This document shows, piece by piece, positions 17,470 to 27,163 of a DNA stretch of 37,944 bases. The notes under the pieces were generated by a model. The model was not told where the DNA came from, made no database searches, and was given only the letters and a program-made list of their open reading frames with translations. The stretch is from a virus. Made by a program: the position numbers and the translations under genes. Numbering within the stretch: position 1 is the stretch's first letter; the number at the start of each line of letters is the position of its first letter. The stretch covers positions 1 through 37,944 of IMG/VR virus record IMGVR_UViG_3300008219_000036; one strand, given 5' to 3'.

Positions 17470-18326
17470 TGGCTTTACTTGAAGCACTTAAGACAGCAGC
17501 ACCTTTTGTGTCGCTTGGCTCGGGCCTTTTTGGCACATTAGGAGCGCGAAAAGAAGCTGAGCGGACGCAGGAAGGGAGGCGCGAGGAACTGGCGGCTGCC
17601 AAGCGAAAAGAAGAAATAGCAACTGCTGGCACAAGAGACCCGTTTGGAATACAGACTGTATATGATAAAGGGACTAATGTATTTGAGACCACAGCGCCCG
17701 GCCTTGATCCTCTTTTAGATGCTATAAAGAGTAGAACTACAACAGGAGAACAAGCTCGAAGCTCTTTGGCTAATGTTGCTCGTGGACAGATAGAAGAGCC
17801 TTACGAGACTCCTACATTGCCCTCTATTAGAAGTTTGCTAGAAAGACAAAGAGCAAATACAGATGCTCTTATGCAGGCACAGTATCTTCCTCTTTTACAA
17901 GGAATTACTCAACGAATTGGTAATATAAATCAAGGGGCTATGAGCAAACAACAGAACGAATTAGGAAAAGAACTGGCATTAGCACGAGGGGCAGAAGAAC
18001 CTGTTGGGCTTCAGGCGCTTAAGATTAGAAACGATCTACTCGCTGGGCGTAACAAATATCTTATGGATACAGCCGGATTGCTTGAAACTGGTGGGCAGAC
18101 TGTTCAAGTACCTGGGGCTACATCTCGTGGTGCAATTACCCAGGCAGCTAATGTGATACCTACTCAGTTTACTGCTGGTGCTAGTCCATTAGCGGCTACC
18201 TTAACTGGCACGTCAGGCGCAATTAATCAATTTGAGGCTGCCCAAAGACAGGCAGATATGGCCAAAAGAACCAACAGCCTTATTCAGGCATTAGCTGGTA
18301 GACAGCTTGGCAATGTTGCCGTCTAG
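17469..18326 (+). CDS. Putative internal virion protein B
   Basis: A 285-residue, Ala/Gln/Arg-rich, mostly helical protein. Residues 8-27 (TAAPFVSLGSGLFGTLGAR) are a Gly-rich hydrophobic segment that could insert into or lie on a membrane, followed by a charged coiled coil (KEAERTQEGRREELAAAKRK). This pattern resembles the smaller ejection proteins that line or extend the DNA channel in podoviruses. Its ATG overlaps the stop of the previous gene (TAATG). Function is inferred from neighbours. Confidence 0.5.
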   Translation: MALLEALKTAAPFVSLGSGLFGTLGARKEAERTQEGRREELAAAKRKEEIATAGTRDPFGIQTVYDKGTNVFETTAPGLDPLLDAIKSRTTTGEQARSSLANVARGQIEEPYETPTLPSIRSLLERQRANTDALMQAQYLPLLQGITQRIGNINQGAMSKQQNELGKELALARGAEEPVGLQALKIRNDLLAGRNKYLMDTAGLLETGGQTVQVPGATSRGAITQAANVIPTQFTAGASPLAATLTGTSGAINQFEAAQRQADMAKRTNSLIQALAGRQLGNVAV

Positions 18327-18347
18327 TGAGAATGTCGGAGAAGTATA

Positions 18348-19049
18348 ATGGCTGACTATATGGACATACTAAAGCAGACTATATTTGAACCTACTGCTGC
18401 TATGAATCGAGAAACCGACGCGCAGGGCAGGTCTAATATGGCAGCTTTAGTTCAGGCCGCTCTGGCACAGCGTCAGGCTGACGCGGCAAAAGTTGCTGCC
18501 GGAGTTAAGCGAAAAGCTGAACTGACACGAGCATTGATTAATGCGGGTACCATTCCAGAAGGCTTGCCTGAAAATACTGCCGCACAACTGAGAAACATAA
18601 AAGTCATTAATGAGGCACTAAAGAGTGCAAAAACCGCGCAAGCTTTGTCTGGGGCTGGTATTAGTCGGGCAGTAGGAACGACGGGAAACCTGGCGCAAAT
18701 AACTGATCCTAATGCACTATTCATACAAGGAGAAGCACCGGCAGTGCAGGCTGCAAGGCTCCCACAAACTACGACACAAACAAAGCAGTTTGTCCCAGGC
18801 ACTGGCGTTGGTCAACTCCCTAAACAACAGACTATAACTGAAAGAAGGAGAGGAGGTCCGCCAGCGCCACCAGCTAGGCCAGCGCCACCAGCTTGGAGTA
18901 AAAAACAACTGGATACACTGAAGAGCGTCATTACTAATAAAGTGGGCATCTCTTCAGATAGGGTTCAAATAAGACAGATAGGTAATGAAGAACCTAAAGT
19001 CTATATTGATAATGAGTTAGTTAAAATAAACATCATTGAGCCTAAGTAA
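18348..19049 (+). CDS. Putative internal virion protein C
   Basis: A 233-residue helical protein, Ala/Gln/Lys-rich in the first 110 residues and Pro-rich at about 170-185, where a 16-bp sequence is repeated exactly at an 18-base offset (18860-18875 and 18878-18893; PAPPAR/PAPPAW). The C-terminal 45 residues look like a small folded domain (SSDRVQIRQIGNEEPKVYID). CGGAG lies 8 bases before the ATG. It sits between two likely internal virion genes, so a similar role is inferred. No family is recognised. Confidence 0.5.
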   Translation: MADYMDILKQTIFEPTAAMNRETDAQGRSNMAALVQAALAQRQADAAKVAAGVKRKAELTRALINAGTIPEGLPENTAAQLRNIKVINEALKSAKTAQALSGAGISRAVGTTGNLAQITDPNALFIQGEAPAVQAARLPQTTTQTKQFVPGTGVGQLPKQQTITERRRGGPPAPPARPAPPAWSKKQLDTLKSVITNKVGISSDRVQIRQIGNEEPKVYIDNELVKINIIEPK

Positions 19050-19053
19050 CACA

Positions 19054-22000
19054 ATGGCACAATATACAATAAATATATCACGCGAAGAGCTAGACGAAGC
19101 TATGCGTGTGGTAGAGGCCGAAAAAGCTTCTGAAGTAAGTGATACAACAAAGCGACCGTCTAATATCTTTAGACAGGCTATTGCTGGCCCTACGGATGTT
19201 ATTACAGGTATACCACAGTTAGCAGGAATTATTGGTGCGGGGATCGAAGCTGTTAGTGAACGAGGTAAGGCTGGCAAAGGTGGTAGCCTTCCTGAAGAAT
19301 TTATAAAAGCGTTACAAAGTGGAAAAGATAAAGAACTACTAGAGTTTGGTGCTAGAGGAAGAGAAGCTGTTAATCGTTTCCTTAATATTAAAGAGCCAGT
19401 CTCATTGGAAGACCAGGCTTCTCGGATTATCTCATCGGTTGCTGTTCCTGTTCCAGCAGCTTGGCTAGGCAAGTTAGGTAATGTCGGCGGCAAAGCAGCC
19501 GCACTAGCTACACCAGCAGTTAGAATAGAAGGAAACCTACGTAAGTTTGGTCGTGGCGGGCTCACTAAGGGAGATAAGATAAGACTTGGTACACAGGCTG
19601 GACTTGGGATAGGTATTGATCAAACTGTCCGCGCTCTTATGGATGATCCCGAATTGCCGACTATATTTAGTGAACGCGCACTTTCAGGTAAGATACCAAC
19701 AATAAACATTTCAAGGGAAGAGTTAGAAGAAGCAGAAGCTCAGATACTCACAGGTAGTCCAGAGCCCGAAACAATAAACATAGACTCTGAATCCTTACGT
19801 CAGACTCAGATTAACCAAGACATTGAGATTGCTAGGGCAGAGGAATGGCGCAACGCTAAGATAGCTGTAGCAATGGCTGCTGCTGGTATCCTTGGTTACG
19901 CAGGTGCAAGAAAGTTTAGAGCAGGAACGATTAAGAAAGCCCAGCCTGGTACACGTAACATACTTGGTCAGCAAGCAAGAACCAATAAGTTCATGGACTT
20001 TGTGGATGATGTTAAGGACAATTCTGTCGCAGAAACCAATGATAAGGTATCAGCAAGGACACGCGCAGCATTAGAGACAGGGGCATCTAAGTTCCTCGAC
20101 AAGTTTGGTATACCCAATACACTCAAACAAACGACAGACCCACTTCTTACGCCTGCTGCCTCGGCTGCTCGTAGTGTCGCTTCTAAAGTCAAAGGTCGTT
20201 ATATTGATGAAGGTAAGTTAGTTCAGGAGAAGTTTCGTAATGCTGTGTACGGGGAGTCAGAGGAAATACAGGGTCTTCAAGAAGCAGACCATCTCGGAAG
20301 GTATGAACAGTTTAATATCGATTTTATAGATACATTCGATGATAAGCTTAATCGTCTCGGGCCTCAAAAACGTAGAATGTTTACTGAGTATATGAACAGC
20401 AGAGATGAGATTGCTAATAGGATTAATGCGGATGCAAGTTGGCTATTAAGACATGCACCAGGTACAGAGCTTGCTGACGACTTTCCATTAGCATCGCTTC
20501 GTATTGCAGTGGATGAAAGTAATCTCGACCAAATGAACGTGTTGATGAATGAACACAGAGCTGCAATGATGGCTATCCGGCGTAATCTGGAGAACTATAG
20601 ACCAGAAGAAGCGCCTGGAATGTGGAGAAACGCTCAAGCTGGCGCTGATGGTAAGAAAAGTCCGATACCAAGGAGTGAGCTAGAATCGACGGTAAAGAAT
20701 ATAGAACTTAATTTCCCAGAAGTTAAGCTGCTTGCAAATGAGTATACCGCAGTATTCGATAATCTACTTGAAAGAGCCGTAAAGCAAAAAGTCTTCGACG
20801 AGGAAACAGCCACAGCATTAAAGAATCTCTTTGTGCTTGACGGTCAAAGGGTATATGTTCCAAAAGAGAATGCAGTAGTACGTGCCTCAATATTCAAAAA
20901 GATGGGAGCGTACATTGGTACTGGATCAACAACAGGCAAGAACTTAGCTGAGTTTAGTAACTTGCTTAAACGCAGTCGTACTCATGCAAAAGGTGTAATG
21001 ACGCCAGGCGACCCGGTAGGAGCACTTAGAAACTATGCTTACCACTTTATAGAACATATAGATAAGTCAACATATCAATGGAATTACCTAGCTCGTATGA
21101 CGGGTATAGCCATTGATAAACAGGGTAGATTATATAGAGAAGGCGTTCCCGAAAACGTATCGGCTATAGACTCACCAAGGTTTGTTGGTAGGCAGAGAAT
21201 AACTATTGACAAAGGCTCAGATGATTGGACTGCATCAACGGCAATTGATGATGCAGGTAAAAAAGTTGATGGTGGTTATATTGCTAAAGGTGATGACTGG
21301 GAAGTATTAGCCGAGCGGTTTGATCTTAATAATAGGTTTGCTACTATCGATACCCAACGTCTCATTGCCGACGATGTTATTTGGGTTCAACACAAAGGAG
21401 ATAAGTACGCTTTCTATGTTCCTGATACACATCTAAGAACGGCCCTACACGTAAAAGAAGATTGGGGCAACATAATGGTTATGGCCAATAAACATAAGCG
21501 TATGTTCCAGCGTTTTACTACTGGTGACTTATCGTTATTTTCTCCGGTCTCTGCTGCCTTTGGTGTACAGCAAACTGCAATAAACCGTGCAATGAGATTA
21601 GGTACGTACAATCCTGGTAAAATGACAATGGAGTTGCTTAGAACAAACAGAGACGCCTTCGTTGGTGCTTGGGATTTGTTCTCCGCAACGGCTGGCAAAG
21701 ATATATCTAATCATCTTACATTTAGATTACAGACTGGAACAGGTCTATCTGGGCATGTTAACCCTAAATTCTGGACAAATCTTAGAGATAGGCTTGATAG
21801 AGCATACGCTCGTTCATACTCTTCTCATGTAAAGCGTCATACAGGAAGACTGGCAACGTCCGTTCAATCACAGCAATTCACAAATGACCTAACAGGTGTG
21901 TTTGAAGCAAATCTACCTAACTTCGAACAGATGTGGGGAACTCAAGCAGCCGGCCTTATATGGCGAACTTGGAAGAATGCCAATACAGCATTACATGAGG

Positions 22001-23487
22001 GCGCTGCCTACGGTCTAGTTATGCGTCGATTAAGAGAATACGACGAGATGCCTGTAGGAAAAGAACTTAGAAACATCGTGCGCGAAGCCAAAGATGTGGC
22101 TGGTGATGTAACTCGTATGGGAACATCGCCTTTTATACAGGGTTTTAATGCGAGTGTTCCGTTCTCTGGTGCTATGATACAATCATGGAACTCAATCGGC
22201 TCTCACATGATGAAGCACTGGGATAAGATACTTCCGATGATGGTGGGTGTTGTCGGCTTCCCAACGATGACAGAGCTTGCTTATAATAGTATGCTATCAG
22301 AAGCGTCTGATAAACTTTGGCCTGATCCTGTTGAAAGAGGCAAGTCATGGTCATACAATGATTACTACTGGAATGGATTCTCTGATGATCAGAGGACGAG
22401 TAACGCAATTTTTTTTATTCCTGGCAGACCTCCTTGGGAAGCCGTACTAATTCCAATAAGTCCTGAGTTTGGTCTTTTTCGTTCTGCGGTCATAGAGGCA
22501 GCAGATGCTTTCTTTAACTTCTCTAATGTTGGAGAATCAGGTAGAGCTGATGTTAATGGTAAGAACTATAGACGCGCACTTGAACGTGTATTAGATATAC
22601 CATTGCCTCCCTTCATAAAGATGGTGGGAGCCTTGAGCGGAGCTAACATAAGAGCTGGATTAGTAGAAGGTATAGATCAACAAGGTGAAGAGATAGTTAC
22701 TACACTTAAACTACAACCATTTGCTGCCCCTGAGCGCATTACGGGTACTGGTGGAATAGATAAACATGTTGACTCGGCTCTTAAGGCTACTACAAAGGCG
22801 GCAATTAGTGCAATGTTCGGTAGTGCTGGATTAGCATACACAAGGATGCACGAAGCATTTGTCGCTGGGTCTGATCAGAGTATTATGGAAGGTGCCTCAC
22901 AAGCCTTCGGTACATTGGGGAGAGAGGTCAGACGTCAAGCAAGGTACCTTAATCCAATAACAACTCCATTCTTTGGTAAAGCTCTATCAGCTAACCCTGG
23001 TGAGGAGATCAACGAAGAAATAATCAAACGCAGAATGAACATTCAAGCGTTATCCAAAGACCTTAGAAATATCACAACGCAAGGTATGGTAACTTCTGCT
23101 GGCTATCCACTAGCAGGTGAGCGTATTATTATAGAAGACCCAATCATACAGGCTTTAGCAAATCATACATCATATCTTTCTCCTATTATGCGACAGTACG
23201 ACGAACAAGTTTCGGCACATAGGGTGTCAATAGCAAAGCTCGGAAATGCTACATATGATGAGGTAACTAAGTCACATTTAACTGCTCAAGATAGAGCCGA
23301 TCTAACTGATTATTACAAGTCTATGATCACATCAGTTAAAGCTGAACAGCTACACTTCTTAAAGAATTATGAGGTATTCGCTAGTAAGCAGCTAAGTACA
23401 TACTTTAATAGAGATGTGGATGTGGACCTAACCAAGCTCCAAAGGCGTCCTATGATTGGTGCGGGGATATTTTCCCCAACACGTTAG
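19054..23487 (+). CDS. Large internal virion / ejection protein, 1477 residues
   Basis: The largest gene and the last of the late arm. Large helical proteins in this place in podoviruses are packed in the head and ejected to form the channel across the cell envelope. Visible parts are a Gly/Ala hydrophobic stretch around residues 40-65 and another near 270-285 (AVAMAAAGILGYAGA), long charged helices through the middle, and a more hydrophobic C-terminal third (PMMVGVVGFPTMTELAY). A short motif, TINISREELDEA, recurs near residue 215 as TINISREELEEA and again as TINIDSESL. I see no lytic transglycosylase motif. I start at ATG 19054 rather than TTG 19036; no good ribosome binding site is visible, so it is probably coupled to the previous gene 4 bases away. 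Its end overlaps the opposing gene by 38 bases. Confidence 0.65.
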   Translation: MAQYTINISREELDEAMRVVEAEKASEVSDTTKRPSNIFRQAIAGPTDVITGIPQLAGIIGAGIEAVSERGKAGKGGSLPEEFIKALQSGKDKELLEFGARGREAVNRFLNIKEPVSLEDQASRIISSVAVPVPAAWLGKLGNVGGKAAALATPAVRIEGNLRKFGRGGLTKGDKIRLGTQAGLGIGIDQTVRALMDDPELPTIFSERALSGKIPTINISREELEEAEAQILTGSPEPETINIDSESLRQTQINQDIEIARAEEWRNAKIAVAMAAAGILGYAGARKFRAGTIKKAQPGTRNILGQQARTNKFMDFVDDVKDNSVAETNDKVSARTRAALETGASKFLDKFGIPNTLKQTTDPLLTPAASAARSVASKVKGRYIDEGKLVQEKFRNAVYGESEEIQGLQEADHLGRYEQFNIDFIDTFDDKLNRLGPQKRRMFTEYMNSRDEIANRINADASWLLRHAPGTELADDFPLASLRIAVDESNLDQMNVLMNEHRAAMMAIRRNLENYRPEEAPGMWRNAQAGADGKKSPIPRSELESTVKNIELNFPEVKLLANEYTAVFDNLLERAVKQKVFDEETATALKNLFVLDGQRVYVPKENAVVRASIFKKMGAYIGTGSTTGKNLAEFSNLLKRSRTHAKGVMTPGDPVGALRNYAYHFIEHIDKSTYQWNYLARMTGIAIDKQGRLYREGVPENVSAIDSPRFVGRQRITIDKGSDDWTASTAIDDAGKKVDGGYIAKGDDWEVLAERFDLNNRFATIDTQRLIADDVIWVQHKGDKYAFYVPDTHLRTALHVKEDWGNIMVMANKHKRMFQRFTTGDLSLFSPVSAAFGVQQTAINRAMRLGTYNPGKMTMELLRTNRDAFVGAWDLFSATAGKDISNHLTFRLQTGTGLSGHVNPKFWTNLRDRLDRAYARSYSSHVKRHTGRLATSVQSQQFTNDLTGVFEANLPNFEQMWGTQAAGLIWRTWKNANTALHEGAAYGLVMRRLREYDEMPVGKELRNIVREAKDVAGDVTRMGTSPFIQGFNASVPFSGAMIQSWNSIGSHMMKHWDKILPMMVGVVGFPTMTELAYNSMLSEASDKLWPDPVERGKSWSYNDYYWNGFSDDQRTSNAIFFIPGRPPWEAVLIPISPEFGLFRSAVIEAADAFFNFSNVGESGRADVNGKNYRRALERVLDIPLPPFIKMVGALSGANIRAGLVEGIDQQGEEIVTTLKLQPFAAPERITGTGGIDKHVDSALKATTKAAISAMFGSAGLAYTRMHEAFVAGSDQSIMEGASQAFGTLGREVRRQARYLNPITTPFFGKALSANPGEEINEEIIKRRMNIQALSKDLRNITTQGMVTSAGYPLAGERIIIEDPIIQALANHTSYLSPIMRQYDEQVSAHRVSIAKLGNATYDEVTKSHLTAQDRADLTDYYKSMITSVKAEQLHFLKNYEVFASKQLSTYFNRDVDVDLTKLQRRPMIGAGIFSPTR

Positions 23488-24700
23488 AAGTAACATCCAA
23501 GCTCTCTATTGCTCGTGTGGCTCTATATATTTTCTTTTTCTTCGTGCCGCTCCCAACTTCGAATACATCTATGTAACCGCACTCTTTCATAACTTCAATC
23601 AAGACTTTAAACTCTTTCGTGTCTATGTTGCGTCGTACATTGTTATAGAGTTTAGAGTGTTGTATTCCATCGTGCCCAGCTTTTACTAGGTTTCTTCTAA
23701 CTCCGTCAATACCGTCTCCGAATCTACTTGAGCTACTGGTTCCTCTTCCAAAGAGCTTGATGGCATTAGCCTTAATGTCAGTGATAGCGCGACACGAAGA
23801 TCTAATGTGCCCATCTTGTAGTTCGAATGAACCATCGTTAATGGCAAGACACGCTGCGAGTCGTAGGACGTGGTCGTCTTCTCTACTTTCAAAGCTGGAT
23901 TCGAAAGGATCGAAGCTAGAAGGTCGTGTGTTGTACCACTGAGTGAAGCGCCTAAGTCCTCGCTCATTAGCGGTGATTTTTCCAACTTCTCTCGCATTTC
24001 TACCCGCAATATCAAGAGATTCGATAATTCGATCTGATCCCACCTTTTCGGTTGAAACCCCTCCCCAAGCAATAGCTCGTTTACGTTGGCTAGCGCAAAC
24101 AAAGATAACTCTTGATGCGAAGCCCCCTTCAACCACTTGCGGATTGATTGCAGTGACGAGCCAGCTTGGGGTGGAAGCTGTGAGAAGCGTGGTAAAGACG
24201 TTGGCATGAGTTAGTTCTCCTTCTCTGTCTCTGTTGGGTAATCTCCTATCTGCACAGTCGTAGAGGTCTGTAAGGAGTCCAGGCATTCCCGCCATGTATC
24301 CCTCTCTTCCGAGGATAGTGACCATTTCGGAAGAGATGATATTACACCTTGCATCACCAACTTCTCTTGTTCGCTTAGCGAGTGACTTTTCAAGCGTCTC
24401 AGGTGGAGTCTTAGCACTAATGATAAGACCGTAGTCATTGTTGTGTCCAAGGCCATTAAGGCATCTTTGAACCTCTCTAATCGCAGTCGATTTTCTAGTC
24501 TTGCCCGATTCCGATGCGAATACAATATACCAATTGAGATAAACTGGACTAGCAGGACGATCCACAATAACATCTCGACCACAACAAGCTCCTATCAAGT
24601 AGATTGCAGCCCAAAAGTCGTAAAGAGTTGCAGTCTCTTTATCTTGTTGGGCCTTCATGTAGAGATCAATGAATGATCCTTCAGGCACAGACGGAATCAA
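23450..24700 (-). CDS. DUF3987-type helicase/primase-like ATPase
   Basis: A 416-residue P-loop protein of the DUF3987 kind, a phage and plasmid family related to replicative helicases and thought to act in DNA replication. Walker A is degenerate: FASESGKTRKST at 61-72 keeps GKT but lacks the first Gly. A Walker B-like segment with Glu is at 121-130 (IISSEMVTIL), and GGFASRVIFV near 192-201 fits an arginine-finger region. The C-terminal 100 residues look like a winged-helix domain (IQHSKLYNNVRRNIDTKEFK). The start is TTG 24700, with TAGGAG placed 6 bases upstream. It follows the polymerase gene by 15 bases and ends in antisense overlap with the late arm. Confidence 0.7.
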   Translation of the reverse strand: MIPSVPEGSFIDLYMKAQQDKETATLYDFWAAIYLIGACCGRDVIVDRPASPVYLNWYIVFASESGKTRKSTAIREVQRCLNGLGHNNDYGLIISAKTPPETLEKSLAKRTREVGDARCNIISSEMVTILGREGYMAGMPGLLTDLYDCADRRLPNRDREGELTHANVFTTLLTASTPSWLVTAINPQVVEGGFASRVIFVCASQRKRAIAWGGVSTEKVGSDRIIESLDIAGRNAREVGKITANERGLRRFTQWYNTRPSSFDPFESSFESREDDHVLRLAACLAINDGSFELQDGHIRSSCRAITDIKANAIKLFGRGTSSSSRFGDGIDGVRRNLVKAGHDGIQHSKLYNNVRRNIDTKEFKVLIEVMKECGYIDVFEVGSGTKKKKIYRATRAIESLDVTSNVLGKISPHQS

Positions 24701-24715
24701 AGAACTCTCCTATCA

Positions 24716-27163
24716 TTAGTTTATTGTACTCCATCGGTGTAAACCATCCTCACCAGGATGGCTCTCCTTGATCTCTGCTGGAATGATAATGTCCTGTCCG
24801 CGTATCTTTATCGGACTCTCTGCATGTTTCTTCATTATTCTCTGAACTATCTCTTTGTCTTCTGGCTTGTGTATTGCAATGAGCGCGTCATGTATGTTTA
24901 GAAGCATTCTAGCATCAATAGGCCACTCGGGGTCTTCGTGACACTCGTATATGCAACCAGCAACTTTGTCACCGATAGTACTTTGGGGAACGAATGCGAC
25001 AATTGGTTCAAGTAGTTTCTCGGTAATTCTCTCAAGTATGATAAGTCTGCGTCCCAAGAGTGAGTAGAGTACTTTGTTAGCTCTAACTTCGTCTGCAATT
25101 TCCTTCCAAGCTTTTCTGATTTCAGGGAAAGCGAGATGATAAGCGGCGTGCGCTTCGAATGCTTGGTTAATAGGTATACCACACACTTCCGCGAGAAGTG
25201 GGGCTCCCATACGATAATTAAGTCCGTGTACACATCGCTTTCCAAGGAAGCGGAGAGTAGGTCTTCCTTTATCGTCTCTATCGTAGGAAGGAATCTCATC
25301 ATATGGGATTCTAAAGATTCGCTCGGCATTCCCTCTGTGCACATCGAAGCTATTGTCTGTCTTAGCTCTTTCGAATGACTCGATAAGTCCATTGACTTTC
25401 CATTGATATGCGACAATTCTAGCCTCCGCTTGTGATAGGTCAAAGTATGTGAACATGTATCCAGGGTCAGATACAAACATGTGGTATGCTTTTTCTGGTT
25501 GGTTCTGTAAGTTCATTCCTGAACCCCACATGACCTGAGCTGAACTCAATCTACCTGGAGCACTCTGAACTCCCCACTGTCTATACTCACAACGTATCCT
25601 TCCATCAGGATCTACTTTTGAATTTAGATATGTCGATAGAAACTTAGTGTCTGTTGCGAAGTCGTTGTATAGATGTATGAGTTCTGCATGTGTATCAGTA
25701 GTGCCTGGATGCACTAACATCCTATCTCTATTCGCTTTGTTAGTGCTTCTACCGTGACCGACTAACTTCATGTCATCGAACCAGAACTTTGCCATCTGCT
25801 GATTAGAGCGCAGATTAGGATACAATGGTTCTCCATTTATCTTTTCGGCAATAGAATAGAACTGTTGTATTTTCTTATCCAGTTCTTCTTGAAACTCAAT
25901 AGCTAGTTTATCTTTGTACTCTTTGTCTGCTTTTATTCCTCCGACAGTCATAGCTGTAAGATGTGGTTGTAGTTTCATTACTCGATCGAAGAAGAACTTA
26001 TCTAGCTTTTGTTCTTTGAGTTCTTCGTGGAGCTTTTCGTGTACTGCGTAAGTGATGGCGCAATCTTTGACGTTGTAATCCCAAAACTGATTGATCGCAT
26101 TAGGGTCAGGATTTTCCCTCCATTCTTTTCCTTCGTCTTTGTAATACGGATGAGTCGTATACTGTGCGGTGAGGAACCCCAAGTTATGTGGCATTCGTGG
26201 GTAGAGGGTGTGATGAGCCAAAAGAGTGTCAAACCAAATCGGTTGAACACGGATGCGATCTTTGTACCAAAGCCAGTAAGCATCAAAGTTACCGTTCTGA
26301 GCTATAAATCGTTTGCCGGGTTTGGAGAATAGTCTTTGAATATGTTTACGTAGTCCAACCTCGTCTTCAAGGGAGAACGTGTCACTAGTGTTTCCACGGA
26401 AATTAATGCAGACTCCTTCATGCGCTTGATTCGCAAAGCCAATACATGCTGTTTGGTTCGCAATAGTCTCAATGTCGAAAGCGATGGGTTTATCGGTATC
26501 CATAAGACTGTCAAGTTCATCATGCGCTTCTTCCAATGACAGATTAATCCGGTGTTTTATTACATGCTTCTTGTATTTACCTTCGCGTACTAGTTTAATC
26601 TTGTTTGCGTCAAACTTATATATGACTTCCCACCTGGATTCGTATAGTATATAAGCAGGATTGAACATGGCTATTGCACTGACTTTTCTCTGAGATCTGC
26701 CGACCATACAGTTAAATACAGAACCACGCCAGTTAGTGATCTTGCTATCGTTAACAAGAGCGTGTAAAGCCATTCCGCCTAGTATTATGACTATCTCTAT
26801 ATTAGGTAACTGATCTATTTCCCAGTCTAGTAGTCCTTCCCAATGGTCTCTTTCGTCTTTCTTGATGGGAGACTTATCAGACATCTGCCTACCAAAGTTG
26901 AGAACTCTCTTGCATACATTTGTAACATAACATTGTGATCTTGTGATTCCAATCTCTTGCATCTTATCCCAGAAGTAAGCCCCAGATGGTCCCACAAGTG
27001 GTATCTTCATCTGCTCTTCTTTCTCGCCAGGAGCTTCTCCTATAACTAGTATCTTTGATTCAAGTGGTCCTGATCCTGGGCAACTCAGCGTCAATCCTAT
27101 TTGAGTTGTAAGTTTTGTTATTTCTCTTAGGAGTTCAGTTTCGTTTCTAACGCTGGTATCCAA
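24716..27163 (-). CDS. polA: Family A DNA polymerase with N-terminal uracil-DNA glycosylase-like domain
   Basis: An 815-residue fusion. Residues about 25-185 resemble the family 4-type UDG fold (GEAPGEKEE at 42-50, LVGPSG, VIILGGMALHAL, RGSVF, FNPAYIL at 167-173). The 3'-5' exonuclease has D230/E232 (FDIET), D294 (NGNFDAYW) and Y363/D367. The polymerase has motif A with D575 (YFDLSQAEARI), motif B with R638, K642 and Y650, and motif C as HDA at 758-760 where HDE is usual. Only one Cys precedes the glycosylase motif, so the four-Cys iron-sulfur site of family 4 appears to be missing, and the usual His of the HPAYLL motif is Asn. I start at TTG 27163 because GGAGGG (27175-27170) is 7 bases upstream. 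It overlaps the kinase end by 37 bases. It is the main replicative polymerase of this phage. Confidence 0.88.
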   Translation of the reverse strand: MDTSVRNETELLREITKLTTQIGLTLSCPGSGPLESKILVIGEAPGEKEEQMKIPLVGPSGAYFWDKMQEIGITRSQCYVTNVCKRVLNFGRQMSDKSPIKKDERDHWEGLLDWEIDQLPNIEIVIILGGMALHALVNDSKITNWRGSVFNCMVGRSQRKVSAIAMFNPAYILYESRWEVIYKFDANKIKLVREGKYKKHVIKHRINLSLEEAHDELDSLMDTDKPIAFDIETIANQTACIGFANQAHEGVCINFRGNTSDTFSLEDEVGLRKHIQRLFSKPGKRFIAQNGNFDAYWLWYKDRIRVQPIWFDTLLAHHTLYPRMPHNLGFLTAQYTTHPYYKDEGKEWRENPDPNAINQFWDYNVKDCAITYAVHEKLHEELKEQKLDKFFFDRVMKLQPHLTAMTVGGIKADKEYKDKLAIEFQEELDKKIQQFYSIAEKINGEPLYPNLRSNQQMAKFWFDDMKLVGHGRSTNKANRDRMLVHPGTTDTHAELIHLYNDFATDTKFLSTYLNSKVDPDGRIRCEYRQWGVQSAPGRLSSAQVMWGSGMNLQNQPEKAYHMFVSDPGYMFTYFDLSQAEARIVAYQWKVNGLIESFERAKTDNSFDVHRGNAERIFRIPYDEIPSYDRDDKGRPTLRFLGKRCVHGLNYRMGAPLLAEVCGIPINQAFEAHAAYHLAFPEIRKAWKEIADEVRANKVLYSLLGRRLIILERITEKLLEPIVAFVPQSTIGDKVAGCIYECHEDPEWPIDARMLLNIHDALIAIHKPEDKEIVQRIMKKHAESPIKIRGQDIIIPAEIKESHPGEDGLHRWSTIN

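Noticed and set aside
19017-19565. Open frame of 182 codons antisense to the large internal protein gene
   Set aside because: Pro/Ser/Leu-rich antisense shadow in the late arm, no promoter or ribosome binding site, no domain pattern.
23463-23477. Bidirectional terminator from the GGGGA/TCCCC hairpin
   Set aside because: Stem of only 5 bp and no T-tract on either side; kept only as a note to the gene overlap.
23686-24207. Open frame of 173 codons on the - strand inside the DUF3987 gene
   Set aside because: Same-strand shadow of a gene with recognisable motifs; low-complexity Ser/Leu composition and no ribosome binding site.
24898-25476. Open frame of 192 codons on the - strand inside the polymerase gene
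   Set aside because: It lies wholly within the polymerase domain coding sequence in another frame, has Ser/Leu-rich shadow composition, and covers conserved motif regions.
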